Positions 33,850 through 42,895 of a DNA stretch of 53,637 bases are shown here, one piece after another. This DNA comes from a virus: positions 1-53,637 of the IMG/VR virus record IMGVR_UViG_3300030116_000472; one strand, written 5' to 3'. Below the pieces are notes generated by a model, which saw nothing but the letters and a program-made list of their open reading frames with translations, did no database searches and was not told where the DNA came from. How positions within the stretch are numbered: the first letter of the stretch is position 1; each line of letters begins with the position of its first letter. The position numbers and the translations under genes were made by a program.

Positions 33850-36800
33850 TTGCCAAAATATAAAGTAGAAATAAATGGACAAGCATTTATGGTTGATTCA
33901 CCTAATAGAGAATTAACTGATAGTGAAGCTGAAATGTATGCAAGACAACAAATGGAAGCAGACAGAACTCCTGAAGGAGATCTACTTAAAGTAACACAAC
34001 CACCTATTGAACAGGATGAAGATGCTCAAATTAAACTAGACGCAATAGAAGCACTCAAGATGGAAGATCAAACCTATGATGGTCTTAGACAGAATCAAGT
34101 TGTACTAGATGCTGCTAAAAGATTTGCTAATGATCGTTTAGGTTATGAGAACATGGAAGGAACAGATGCTTTTGATGAAGTCATTGAACACTTTAGATCT
34201 TTTGATGTTAATGAGATGACAGCTGCACGTGACTATGGTTATGTTAGTGGTTTAAAGACAGATAAAAAAGAAGGACAGTTGAATGACTATAGAGTATTGT
34301 TCAATGCCTATGATGCCTTGCCTAATCTGTATGAAAAAGGTGCTGCCCCCGGATATTTCTTAGATTATCTTGAAGGAATAGCTACTGCACCCTCTACCTA
34401 TATTGGTTTGTTACTGCCCGGTGGTGGTAAGGTTGCAGGTCAGGCAGCTGTACAAGCAAACAAACTTTTGATAAGCAGACTTGTTAATCAGATGTCAAGT
34501 ACAGCTACAAGAAGACTAGCAACGACAGCAGCCGTAGAGGGATTAGGTGGTGTTGCTCAAGATGTGGCAGCTCAAAAGACGTTACTTGAAGCAGATATTC
34601 AAAAAGATTATTCAGCTTTACAAACCACAGCATCATTTCTTTTAAGTGCTACACCTGCTGCAGTAGTGCCACTTGTAGCTAAAGAAGGAGCAATTACTTA
34701 TATTGAAAAAGGCAGTAAAGATATAATAGAAATAACTCAAAAGGCCATCAAAGCAAAAGATGAAGCAGGTAATAAAGCAGTAGAAAAACTAATTAAAACT
34801 AAAAAGTCAAAAGAAAACTTTGATGCTATAGCTAATAAATTAATTTCAGCAGATCCAACTTTAGCACCATTAACCGAAAAGCTTGTTGTCAAAGGAGAAA
34901 AAGTTATTACTAAGATAACAGGTGAAAAGAATTTGTATCAAGGTGCTGATATAAATAATGGATTAGGATTAAAAATAAATGAAGATAAGTTTAAAAATAT
35001 TGTAGGTAGTTTAACAGAAATACTACAGAAAAGCACACCAAAAGGACAGCCACTATTTAGAGAACTAACAGATGATACAGGCAAAGTTATTGGGCAAGAA
35101 AGAATAACAGAAGCATTAGCACGTACACTTAGAGGATTAGGTGATAGTGATAGTGTAGTTGCTGATAACTTTGGTGATATGTTAAAGAAATATAATTTAA
35201 CTACTGATGATATAGCCAATGTATTTATGGCTGAAGTATCACAAGCAGGTAGGTTACTGTCTACTGTAGGAAAAGAAAAACAAAACTTAAATAAACTCAT
35301 AGAGAGTATGGATACTGTAGCAGGTTATGATCTATTTGGTTTTAGTAAAGAAGCTGTGGAAGGTTTAAAGAATGCTAACAAACTTGCAAAAGATGCCAAC
35401 CCTAGAACATATTTATATGATGGAGCAAGAGCATTAGACCAAGCAAGACTTGCCTTTATGACTTCACAAGTTGGTACAACAGTACGTAATACTATATCAG
35501 GTTACTCTAGAGTAGGATTTGATGTTCTTACACAAGCATTTAATAATGGTATTGCAAAAGCAACAGGTAAAGGTATAGATGCTAAAGCTGCTAATAAAGA
35601 TATATTTGCTATAGCATTTGGTCTTGCGAACAGACAAGAATCTAAAGCTGTTAGACTTATGTTAGAGAATGGTTTTGGTAATGAAGCAAGTAGATTATTT
35701 AGAGAACTTGCTGATATTCAAGATGCAACAGGTGGAAAAGTTAGTAGATTACAAGGCATATCCAGACAGGTTAATGCTCTTAATACTTTAAGTGATAACA
35801 TGTTTAAAGAAGCTGCCCTAACAGGTAACTTGAAAAGACAATTAAATGTAATGTACACAAATGCTTTACGACAGGGTAAAGAAGTTAAAGAGTTAGACTT
35901 TGATTTAATTGACATAATGAAGCGTGGAGATTTTAATAAAGTATTTGGTACAGATACAGGTAAGGTAGCATTACAAAAAGCTATAGATGATTCACTTTAT
36001 TTTACATATCAAAGATCATTTAATAACCCAACAGCTAGAGCATTCACGCAAGCAATACATGCAGTACCCTTTGTTGGTACATCTTTCGTACCTTTCCCAC
36101 GTTTTATGATGAACGCTATGAAGTTTACTTATGAATATTCTCCATTCAACATGGCAGCTTATGGTGAACTCTTTGGTGCAGTAACAGGCAGAGGTTCAAA
36201 AGAATATGTACAATCATATGAACAAGCAGCAAAAGGTATGGTGGGTATGGCAATGCTTGCAGGTGCAACAGCCATGCGTATGTCTGAAGAACATGCAGGA
36301 GAAAGATGGTATGAGGGTAAGCTAGAGGATGGAACAACTGTTGATCTAAGACCTATGTTTCCTGCAGCACCCTATCTATTCTTAGGGGATATTATAGCTA
36401 GAAACTTAAAGGGAGATCCTGTTCTTCAGAATAGAAAGATAATACAAGATGGAATACAGGCACTATCAGGCGCACAATTTAAAGCAGGTATGGGTTTGTA
36501 TATGCTTGAAAGTGGAGTAGAAGATTTATTCTCTGGCGATCCTGAAAAAATAAATAAGATGATGGCTAACTTTGGTGGTAACATTCTTAGTACATTTACT
36601 ATTCCTGCTACTGTACTACAAGATCCTTATAACACTTTCATAGCTAAAGATGATGAAAGAATAATAAGAGATACTAATAGTGATAGTATGTTTAACTTAA
36701 TACTTAATAAAACATTATCTAGACTACCTGCAAATAATGCCATATCTGAATACTTAGAAGATACACTAGGAAAGGATATATACAAAGCACCTGATCCTTT

Positions 36801-37347
36801 GAAGTCAGCTAACACAGGTGAGAACATAAGAAGAATAACTCCACTATCAAGACAGATGTATGGTGTTCTTCAACGAGGAGAGAGAACAGAGTTTGAAAAG
36901 GAGTTAGAAAGATTAAAGATACTACCATCAACTGTATATAGAAGAACTAGAAATCCTGAGATAGATGCTTTTTATTCTAGTGTTATTGGAAGACAAATAC
37001 AAGCAGAGATAGAACCTTATATTAAATCTGATGCTTATCAAAATATAAAAGATAGAGATGAGAAAGGATTATCTAAAGCTGAAGTACAAAGAATAGTTTT
37101 AAAAGCAGAAATATCTAGAGTAAAAGCAGAAGTAATGAAACTTGCTAGAGAGTACTCTAAACAAATGAAAGGTACACCTGTACAACGATTTGAATTTGAA
37201 AAGTTACCTGATACACAAAAAACATTGGCATACAATAAGTATCATAACAAAATAGGATCACATGCAAGTGATGATGAATACGATTACATTAAGTTATTAG
37301 AGTATGCCAAAGAAGCTAAGTTAACTAAAGAAGTAGAAGGACTTTAA
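33850..37347 (+). CDS. largest internal virion/ejection protein (1165 aa)
   Basis: A 1165-residue protein using a TTG start at 33850, with aaagga upstream. The first 40 residues (PKYKVEINGQAFMVDSPNRE) form a small beta domain also seen at the start of other podovirus internal proteins. Ala/Gly-rich segments around 170-280 could insert in a membrane (GIATAPSTYIGLLLPGGGKV). The C-terminus is helical and charged. No transglycosylase motif was found. It is the last + gene, and its stop overlaps the opposing MazG-like gene's stop in TTAA. Confidence 0.78.
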   Translation: MPKYKVEINGQAFMVDSPNRELTDSEAEMYARQQMEADRTPEGDLLKVTQPPIEQDEDAQIKLDAIEALKMEDQTYDGLRQNQVVLDAAKRFANDRLGYENMEGTDAFDEVIEHFRSFDVNEMTAARDYGYVSGLKTDKKEGQLNDYRVLFNAYDALPNLYEKGAAPGYFLDYLEGIATAPSTYIGLLLPGGGKVAGQAAVQANKLLISRLVNQMSSTATRRLATTAAVEGLGGVAQDVAAQKTLLEADIQKDYSALQTTASFLLSATPAAVVPLVAKEGAITYIEKGSKDIIEITQKAIKAKDEAGNKAVEKLIKTKKSKENFDAIANKLISADPTLAPLTEKLVVKGEKVITKITGEKNLYQGADINNGLGLKINEDKFKNIVGSLTEILQKSTPKGQPLFRELTDDTGKVIGQERITEALARTLRGLGDSDSVVADNFGDMLKKYNLTTDDIANVFMAEVSQAGRLLSTVGKEKQNLNKLIESMDTVAGYDLFGFSKEAVEGLKNANKLAKDANPRTYLYDGARALDQARLAFMTSQVGTTVRNTISGYSRVGFDVLTQAFNNGIAKATGKGIDAKAANKDIFAIAFGLANRQESKAVRLMLENGFGNEASRLFRELADIQDATGGKVSRLQGISRQVNALNTLSDNMFKEAALTGNLKRQLNVMYTNALRQGKEVKELDFDLIDIMKRGDFNKVFGTDTGKVALQKAIDDSLYFTYQRSFNNPTARAFTQAIHAVPFVGTSFVPFPRFMMNAMKFTYEYSPFNMAAYGELFGAVTGRGSKEYVQSYEQAAKGMVGMAMLAGATAMRMSEEHAGERWYEGKLEDGTTVDLRPMFPAAPYLFLGDIIARNLKGDPVLQNRKIIQDGIQALSGAQFKAGMGLYMLESGVEDLFSGDPEKINKMMANFGGNILSTFTIPATVLQDPYNTFIAKDDERIIRDTNSDSMFNLILNKTLSRLPANNAISEYLEDTLGKDIYKAPDPLKSANTGENIRRITPLSRQMYGVLQRGERTEFEKELERLKILPSTVYRRTRNPEIDAFYSSVIGRQIQAEIEPYIKSDAYQNIKDRDEKGLSKAEVQRIVLKAEISRVKAEVMKLAREYSKQMKGTPVQRFEFEKLPDTQKTLAYNKYHNKIGSHASDDEYDYIKLLEYAKEAKLTKEVEGL

Positions 37348-37739
37348 CGCTTATCTCCACTACCCTGTAGTGTGCCTGTTCTTTTTCTTCTCTCAAGCTT
37401 TTCAATATTCTGTGCAGCTATAGTGCCTAGTGATACATTCAAGTCACTAGCAAGTACAGCACAGTACCACAGAACATCCCCAATCTCTGAAGCTAACTGA
37501 TGCTTCCAATCAGGGGGAAGATTCTGTATACCATCCCTCATAATCTTTTTTACCTTGTTAGCTACCTCACCTGCTTCCCCTGCCAATCCAAGTGCAGGGT
37601 ACATAATCATATGTTCAGGTGCATAGATAGCTGTTTTCTTTGCGTTCTCTTGATAGTCATCTAGTTGCATTGAACTGTGCTTTTTCTTCTGCCACGCTAC
37701 TGCTTCTTTTTCCAATATCTTTACTCCCTTTAGATTCAT
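37344..37739 (-). CDS. mazG: MazG-like nucleotide pyrophosphohydrolase
   Basis: A 131-residue all-helical protein. Metal-binding motifs are visible: LGLAGEAGEVANKVKK (E55, E58) and SEIGDVLWY (E85, D88), the EXXE...EXXD layout of the MazG family. These enzymes split nucleoside triphosphates to monophosphates; phage versions are thought to adjust nucleotide pools or ppGpp levels. It overlaps the previous gene by 83 bases. As the last gene of the right arm it shares TTAA with the opposing stop. Confidence 0.85.
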   Translation of the reverse strand: MNLKGVKILEKEAVAWQKKKHSSMQLDDYQENAKKTAIYAPEHMIMYPALGLAGEAGEVANKVKKIMRDGIQNLPPDWKHQLASEIGDVLWYCAVLASDLNVSLGTIAAQNIEKLERRKRTGTLQGSGDKR

Positions 37740-37929
37740 ACTTCTTTACCTTTCTTAGTCTATCGAAATAGGCTTTGTTAAATCCCCTATTCCATTCACG
37801 ATATTGCATCGTGTCCTTATGGAAAGGGTTAGATAATCTCCCTTTATGAAAATCATCCATACCTTTCCTGTATTGAATCACCAATGGTGCGTCATACTTT
37901 CCTAAGTTTCTCTTTGCTCTGTTTCCCAT
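37657..37929 (-). CDS. small RMF-like protein
   Basis: A 90-residue basic protein. GMDDFHKGRLSNPFH ... YREWNRGFNKAYFDRL has the 'G...G....P......W..G' spacing of ribosome modulation factor-like proteins common in phages. A clear TAGGAG site precedes its ATG. The last 27 residues overlap the MazG-like gene and may be unconserved. It lies directly after the reductase gene. A ribosome role is only inferred. Confidence 0.5.
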   Translation of the reverse strand: MGNRAKRNLGKYDAPLVIQYRKGMDDFHKGRLSNPFHKDTMQYREWNRGFNKAYFDRLRKVKKYESKGSKDIGKRSSSVAEEKAQFNATR

Positions 37930-37930
37930 A

Positions 37931-39838
37931 CTAAGCTCCTATGTCTACAAGTTCACATGAATCACCACTACAGGCAAGTGATTGACTACCTGCAGTAGTA
38001 TCGCTTTCTTCTTTTAATGCTGACCATTTTATTTTTGTTGGCATCTTTGCTACCATATCATTATATTCTTTCTCTGAACACTCTTGATATGGTGCTTGTT
38101 GATAAACGTGATCAGAGTGTGGTAGAAAAGATACGCCTGACATATCGACAAAGTATTTAAATACAAAAGCACCAACCTCTAGCCACTCACCCTCACGTAC
38201 TGTTACTGTGATAGATGGCTTATGTTCACACCAATGCTCTTGGTATATTCTCCACATCTCTAATTGTTCTATAGCTGACATTTGATCTCTAGTTACAGAT
38301 CCCTCAGGTGACTTGATAGGAAAACTAAATACTGTTACCTCATCTGGTTTCATCACACAAGATTCATTGGGAACTCCTTGGTCTTTCATAAACTGTGTAA
38401 GTGGATCTTTGTTATCGCCACGTACAGTACGTATATAATATTGTGAGTGTCTAGCATGAATACCACTAGCCGAATCACACAACTGTGATACAGTACCACT
38501 AGGCTTGACACATGTGATAGCAGTAGATGGGGGAATGTTTAATAGATCGGCATACTTCTTGTTAGTATCAATAGCTACCTTTCTAAAGATGTCTAACCTC
38601 TCACGCAATCCCATCTCTTTGCCGTTAGTCAAAGGACTATCCATGATACCTGTAAGACTTACACCTAACAATCTTTCTTCTTCTGTATTGTTCTTCCATA
38701 CCTTTCTTAGATAAGGAAAGTTAGTAAGCTTAGATTGTAATGTACCTAAGATAGTAGCAATAGCAATCTTCTTTTGTAAACTCTTACGTGTGTCATCTTT
38801 CCTAACAACAACCTCTGTAAGATTACAGAACTGATATGGTCTAAGAATAATCTCACTACATGGGTTAGTACCAAAGTCGTAGTCAGGATCTCGTCTGCCG
38901 TTTCTCTTGGCTTGATACTGTGCCGACACTCTATTGAAGATACCACGTTCACCTGACTTAGACTCTACTAATGAAGTCCACTCTCGTAAGAATGTTTCAG
39001 AATCAGGCTTGTCTGTATATACTACAGAGTTATTAGCTAGTGCCATGTGTGGTGCAGTTTCCCACCATTGTCCTGTCTTAGCGTGACGCATACGTATGTC
39101 AGACAAGTTAGACAAACTGATCATAGCTGATCTACGCACACCACCCACAACAACAATCTCTCCTATCTTACACATAATACTGTGACACTCGTAGCTTGTA
39201 AGCTTTCTGCCTACAGCACCTTTAAACATGTTGATAGTAAACTTGAATAGATCTTCTAGTGGTGCAGGACCTGATGCCCTACCACCAAAGATCTTTAGCC
39301 TAGCACCTGCAGGTCTGATCTTGCTCATGTCATATGTAGGTATCTCACCTGCGTATAACAATGCAAGTAGCATACGAAAAGACTTTGCCCAACCCTCTTT
39401 GCTATCAGCTACCGATATACAGGTATCGCTATTATATAGTTTCTCAGGTACTTCAGGTAGCTTGTTAATATAGTTACGTTCAACACTAAAGCCTACACCT
39501 GTACCACAAAGCAGTATGTACATAGCTTCATCAAAAGATTTCACATCATCAACAGGAAGATAGCTACAGTTATATCCTGCAGTATTGTCACGATCAAGTG
39601 CTTTACCTGCTGTCATCAAAGCTCTCATGGATGGCATAACCTCTAAGTTATATATGGCTTTCCATATTTTCAGACGTGTTCTGTCGTGCAGGATGTTGTC
39701 AACATTGGCTCTATCCCAAATGAAGTCCACGTATCGTGTTACTGTTTCATCCCATGTTTCTCTTCTTCCCTCTTTGTCAAGCCATCTTGCATAACGAGAT
39801 GTTGCTATAAAGTTTTGATAATCTGTCGGTAATCCCAT
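37931..39838 (-). CDS. class II (adenosylcobalamin-dependent) ribonucleotide reductase
   Basis: A 635-residue monomeric reductase that makes deoxynucleotides using coenzyme B12. Key residues are visible: C91 in AGYNCSY and C338 in RPYQFCNL (redox pair), N325, C327 (thiyl radical) and E329 in NPCSEI, the KPSGTVSQLCDSASGIH block, and a C-terminal Cys pair in SLACSGDSCELVD that would be recharged by thioredoxin. Length fits the monomeric Lactobacillus type. No intein. A GGGAG site precedes the ATG. Confidence 0.92.
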   Translation of the reverse strand: MGLPTDYQNFIATSRYARWLDKEGRRETWDETVTRYVDFIWDRANVDNILHDRTRLKIWKAIYNLEVMPSMRALMTAGKALDRDNTAGYNCSYLPVDDVKSFDEAMYILLCGTGVGFSVERNYINKLPEVPEKLYNSDTCISVADSKEGWAKSFRMLLALLYAGEIPTYDMSKIRPAGARLKIFGGRASGPAPLEDLFKFTINMFKGAVGRKLTSYECHSIMCKIGEIVVVGGVRRSAMISLSNLSDIRMRHAKTGQWWETAPHMALANNSVVYTDKPDSETFLREWTSLVESKSGERGIFNRVSAQYQAKRNGRRDPDYDFGTNPCSEIILRPYQFCNLTEVVVRKDDTRKSLQKKIAIATILGTLQSKLTNFPYLRKVWKNNTEEERLLGVSLTGIMDSPLTNGKEMGLRERLDIFRKVAIDTNKKYADLLNIPPSTAITCVKPSGTVSQLCDSASGIHARHSQYYIRTVRGDNKDPLTQFMKDQGVPNESCVMKPDEVTVFSFPIKSPEGSVTRDQMSAIEQLEMWRIYQEHWCEHKPSITVTVREGEWLEVGAFVFKYFVDMSGVSFLPHSDHVYQQAPYQECSEKEYNDMVAKMPTKIKWSALKEESDTTAGSQSLACSGDSCELVDIGA

Positions 39839-39841
39839 GTG

Positions 39842-40012
39842 CTATTCTCCCACTAATATTTTTATATTGTTTAAATCTAATCCATCAATATCATAAATGA
39901 ATGATTCTATTTGATCTTGTATGTCATCCCCTAGCTGTTCATCAACAGGTACAGGATATTCTTCTGTATCTACATTCAATGTAATATAGATCTTAGCTTT
40001 TTTTATCGCCAT
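39842..40012 (-). CDS. 56-residue acidic hypothetical protein
   Basis: Starts at ATG 40012, inside the end of the DUF3310 gene (20-base overlap), and stops just before the reductase ATG. Sequence features are a strand (KKAKIYITLNVDTEEYPVPV) then a helix and strand (IYDIDGLDLNNIKILVG). Acidic and soluble. The tight packing between two real genes and its regular secondary-structure pattern support it. Function unknown. Confidence 0.6.
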   Translation of the reverse strand: MAIKKAKIYITLNVDTEEYPVPVDEQLGDDIQDQIESFIYDIDGLDLNNIKILVGE

Positions 40013-40277
40013 TGTCAATAGTTTCCATTAGTAATTCTAGATACCAATTAGCTTTCTTTAAATCTTCTATGCCATTCTTGTATCTATATCTCCACAAATA
40101 CTTCATTACATTACCCTGTAAGTAGTATTCAAATCCTTCTCCACAAGCTGATCGCAATGCTTCAATGCATTCTACACCATACTTGTTGTAGTGTGGTGGA
40201 TGATTAACCATGTCTGCATCTTGTTGTTGCACACCATATTCTCCTGTAAATATTTCTTTTCCATTCATATTATTCAT
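39993..40277 (-). CDS. DUF3310 protein
   Basis: A 94-residue protein with NHPPHYNKYGVECIEALRSA followed by FEYYLQGNVMKYLWRYRYKN and a C-terminal WYLELLMETI, the clear signature of DUF3310. The family is often annotated as a phage nucleotide kinase-like protein; its activity is not certain. The ATG at 40277 is chosen because it follows the upstream stop by one base and has GGGAG upstream; a start at 40292 is possible. Confidence 0.82.
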   Translation of the reverse strand: MNNMNGKEIFTGEYGVQQQDADMVNHPPHYNKYGVECIEALRSACGEGFEYYLQGNVMKYLWRYRYKNGIEDLKKANWYLELLMETIDNGDKKS

Positions 40278-40278
40278 G

Positions 40279-40638
40279 TTACGCACTCCCATCTACTTTA
40301 TCGGAAAACTTTACAGATATTACGTTTCCCTTGGTTTCAATTTTCTTTAGTTTTCTTATCTTCTTTTGCTTCTCTGCAAACTCACGCTTCTCTTGTTCAA
40401 TAAAGTCTTCTAGCTGTTCTCTTACAGAGGGATCTTCTGACATCACAGGAACAACTGCACATATCAAGTTAGTAAACTCCATCATATAGAAAAAGTCATG
40501 GTCTGACAAGGGATTTTCATCCGAGGTAATGATACCTAGTGTAACATCCCCTGTCCATTTATTATTCTTATCCCTGTGTGGATGTATTCTAATAACAAAA
40601 TCTTCTTCATCTAAGTCTAGTGGTATTTGTTTAGTCAT
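40279..40638 (-). CDS. conserved hypothetical protein with charged coiled coil
   Basis: A 119-residue acidic protein: a beta-rich N-terminus (DFVIRIHPHRDKNNKWTGDV), then helix, then a strongly charged coil (REQLEDFIEQEKREFAEKQK). It starts in a TAATG overlap with endonuclease I. No family recognised. The neighbourhood suggests a DNA or nucleotide metabolism accessory. Confidence 0.6.
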   Translation of the reverse strand: MTKQIPLDLDEEDFVIRIHPHRDKNNKWTGDVTLGIITSDENPLSDHDFFYMMEFTNLICAVVPVMSEDPSVREQLEDFIEQEKREFAEKQKKIRKLKKIETKGNVISVKFSDKVDGSA

Positions 40639-41090
40639 TATTTCCTCACAATCTTTTTACGTGTAAAGGCAATAAACTTTGGATGTACCACCTTGCCCTT
40701 TTCTTTCAGCCATGCTTGAGGTATAACTCTATTATCATACTCAAAGCCATAACGATCACACCATTGTCCATAGGTAGACTTAGCACCTTTACGTAGTCTG
40801 CGTTTACTGTTCTCAAAGATGAATCGTATGTCTAGCTTTGGATGTTGCTTCTTGATTGCAAGATGCTTTCTTCTATCCATTGCTGTGAACATACCTTTCG
40901 TTTCAATGATAATGCCATTCGACAATATAAAGTCAGGTGTGTATGTCCTGTATGCTAAGTCTTCCCATTCGATCTTGATGGACTCATAATCGTACTTTAC
41001 AGATAAGTTCTTGAGATATACTGCAAGGCTCTTTTCAAGTCCTGATCTATAGCCATACTTACGTGCTTTTGCAAACTGTTTGCTATCCAT
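40638..41090 (-). CDS. endonuclease I (Holliday junction resolvase, T7 gp3-like)
   Basis: A 150-residue nuclease. GYRSGLEKSLA gives E19; YTPDFILSNGIIIETKG gives D53, E63 and K65, the catalytic set known from T7 endonuclease I. This enzyme resolves branched DNA before packaging and can degrade host DNA. The C-terminus is basic (FTRKKIVRK). It overlaps the Cas4-like gene by 8 bases, forming a recombination/nuclease pair. Confidence 0.88.
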   Translation of the reverse strand: MDSKQFAKARKYGYRSGLEKSLAVYLKNLSVKYDYESIKIEWEDLAYRTYTPDFILSNGIIIETKGMFTAMDRRKHLAIKKQHPKLDIRFIFENSKRRLRKGAKSTYGQWCDRYGFEYDNRVIPQAWLKEKGKVVHPKFIAFTRKKIVRK

Positions 41091-41934
41091 CTACGTAAGC
41101 CACGATCTTAGGATCTTTTGCCTTAGACATTTTCTGTGGCAACTCCTGTAAACTTGGATGGCAAGCTTTACGATAAGAACAAAACCTACATGTAATGGGT
41201 AGGATCTTGTTACCTGTTGGCTTACCTCTAAAGGTTTCTTCTACAGGTTCAAAGCATCTTTTGAACTCATTATTCTCTACTGCTTTGATATTATCCTTGA
41301 TCTTCTTGACTTCCTTTTCTACATCAATGTTAGCAGGTACGTATTTAAAGTTGCCATCTTGTTTGTTGACAACCCACCAACCACCTGCCTTTTTACCTGA
41401 AGCACTAGCGTACCCTGCAAGTTGTGATACATAACCAAATGCGTCACCATCTTTTAGGGTATCAAAGGATTCAAACTTGTTTCGATAAGACCAATCTGAT
41501 GCCGACTTAACGTCATCAACTGCACCATCAATAACAATATCGTATTCTCCTGTAACAACACGTTGTGGTGAATCTTCTCCGATATCCAATGTGACACGTT
41601 TAGAATCTTCATACTTTACTCCTGCTTCTTTTAGGATGCCTTTGAATACAGCTTCCACTATATCACCTAGCATCATGTTCATTACAAATGTAGTTGGTTT
41701 CGGTAACGCTTCCTGTGGCTTGTTCTTTTCAAACCACAGTTGGCATGATGGTCTGCCCACGTTGGACATCCGAAAGGCAAACCCATCACGCTTGTTACTC
41801 CCACCGAACTGACGAACAACAGCATCTCTGACATCTTTACAGATTTGATTTACTGTACTAGTGGAGATAGTAGTTTCCCCACTAGATGCCTTGTCAAGGT
41901 ACTGATGTATTACCATTTCAGCAGGATGCTTCAT
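41083..41934 (-). CDS. Cas4/RecB-like PD-(D/E)XK nuclease with Fe-S cysteines
   Basis: A 283-residue nuclease. RPSCQLWFEK (C64) plus CRFCSYRKAC (C249, C252, C258) is the four-Cys layout of an iron-sulfur cluster as in Cas4/AddB-type nucleases. The fold motifs include MLGDIVEAVF, GEYDIVIDGAVDDVKSAS (D140/D141 and K143) and the QLAGYA motif around 171-175. It is probably a 5'-3' exonuclease for phage recombination or host DNA breakdown. Not part of CRISPR: no array or other cas genes are nearby. Confidence 0.85.
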   Translation of the reverse strand: MKHPAEMVIHQYLDKASSGETTISTSTVNQICKDVRDAVVRQFGGSNKRDGFAFRMSNVGRPSCQLWFEKNKPQEALPKPTTFVMNMMLGDIVEAVFKGILKEAGVKYEDSKRVTLDIGEDSPQRVVTGEYDIVIDGAVDDVKSASDWSYRNKFESFDTLKDGDAFGYVSQLAGYASASGKKAGGWWVVNKQDGNFKYVPANIDVEKEVKKIKDNIKAVENNEFKRCFEPVEETFRGKPTGNKILPITCRFCSYRKACHPSLQELPQKMSKAKDPKIVAYVDG

Positions 41935-42833
41935 TAGGAAACAACCTCGTTTGAGTCGATCTCAATGAAGTCATCAAGGACAGCCTTGTCTACTTCCTCT
42001 TTACTGTGAGCATTCTCATCCCATTGGTTGAGTATGTAGTCATTGTAGTTCTTGACCCACAGTACTAAGTTAGCAAACATTGTTTGATCTTCATCACCAA
42101 CCTCAATAGTTTTGGAAAGGTCAAGTGTTGGAGATGGTAGGTAGAATGTGCTACCATTTGCCAAACTATTTGCTTCGGTAGACAAAGCTATCTCATGTTG
42201 CACAGGTAATCTTTTAGCTCTTGCTAGGTCGTTAAAGCATTTACCTATGCTCTTGAAAGCATCTCTGTTCTCCACTTCCCATATAAAAGCTTGTGGTTGA
42301 ACATCAACACTTGCACCTGTAGAGTCTACAGGATCTATCATAGTGACAAGACCGAACACAACACGAACACGTTTGCAGGATCTGATCAGTTGTTGTTGGG
42401 CTTCAGGCAAGGCTTTGAAATCTTCAATCCAACCTGAGGGTTTACCACAGTTGAAACCACCATCACTATCTTTGAGGTCAATGTTAAGATTGTCAGCCAT
42501 GATAGTTTTGATAAACCTATTCTTGGTATCTCCCTTACCCATGATAAATCTCTTGAACATGAACCTCTGCATAAAGGGTCTTACCTTTATGGTCTTTGAA
42601 AAGTAAGTTGGACCATCAGGTATCTCAAGCTTATACATACCACCCTCGACAACCTCGACATTCACTTCCTTACCTTTTACTTCAGCCGTACCCATGATAG
42701 GTGTATGGCTAATACGTAAACGAGCAAGCGTACTAGCTTTCTCTTTGTTTGTATCTGATCTTTCATTGGCAATGCCCATAGCTTTTGCCATTGATTCGTA
42801 ATCTTTTGTATTTATTGTGACTAAATCTGTCAT
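41934..42833 (-). CDS. putative single-stranded DNA-binding protein
   Basis: A 299-residue protein between PolA and the nuclease genes. The N-terminal 60 residues are helical and charged; the centre is beta-rich (PTYFSKTIKVRPFMQRFMFK). It ends in an acidic tail, DDFIEIDSNEVVS, similar to the acidic tails of ssDNA-binding proteins. It has its own promoter (42867-42895) and a strong AAGGAG site, so it is probably abundant. No known OB fold could be confirmed by eye. Confidence 0.55.
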   Translation of the reverse strand: MTDLVTINTKDYESMAKAMGIANERSDTNKEKASTLARLRISHTPIMGTAEVKGKEVNVEVVEGGMYKLEIPDGPTYFSKTIKVRPFMQRFMFKRFIMGKGDTKNRFIKTIMADNLNIDLKDSDGGFNCGKPSGWIEDFKALPEAQQQLIRSCKRVRVVFGLVTMIDPVDSTGASVDVQPQAFIWEVENRDAFKSIGKCFNDLARAKRLPVQHEIALSTEANSLANGSTFYLPSPTLDLSKTIEVGDEDQTMFANLVLWVKNYNDYILNQWDENAHSKEEVDKAVLDDFIEIDSNEVVS

Positions 42834-42866
42834 ACATTTCTCCTTTTTGATTTGCGATAGACCATA

Positions 42867-42895
42867 GTTATATCATGCCACGTCTTTCGTGTCAA
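42867..42895 (-). promoter_or_regulatory. promoter for the ssDNA-binding candidate (TTGACA-17-TATAAC)
   Basis: On the - strand, TTGACA (42895-42890) and TATAAC (42872-42867) with a 17-base spacer. The extended form CTTGACA...TATAACTA matches the promoters at 12694 and 50128. The -35 hexamer lies inside the last codons of the polymerase gene, so this promoter boosts the genes downstream of polA. Confidence 0.65.

Noticed and set aside
35909-35937. Promoter-like TTGACA-17-TTTAAT inside the largest late gene
   Set aside because: The -10 box is imperfect and no gene start lies nearby on the + strand except the arm's end.
41083-41934. Cas4-like nuclease as evidence of a CRISPR system
   Set aside because: There is no repeat-spacer array and no other cas gene; such nucleases are common in phage replication regions.
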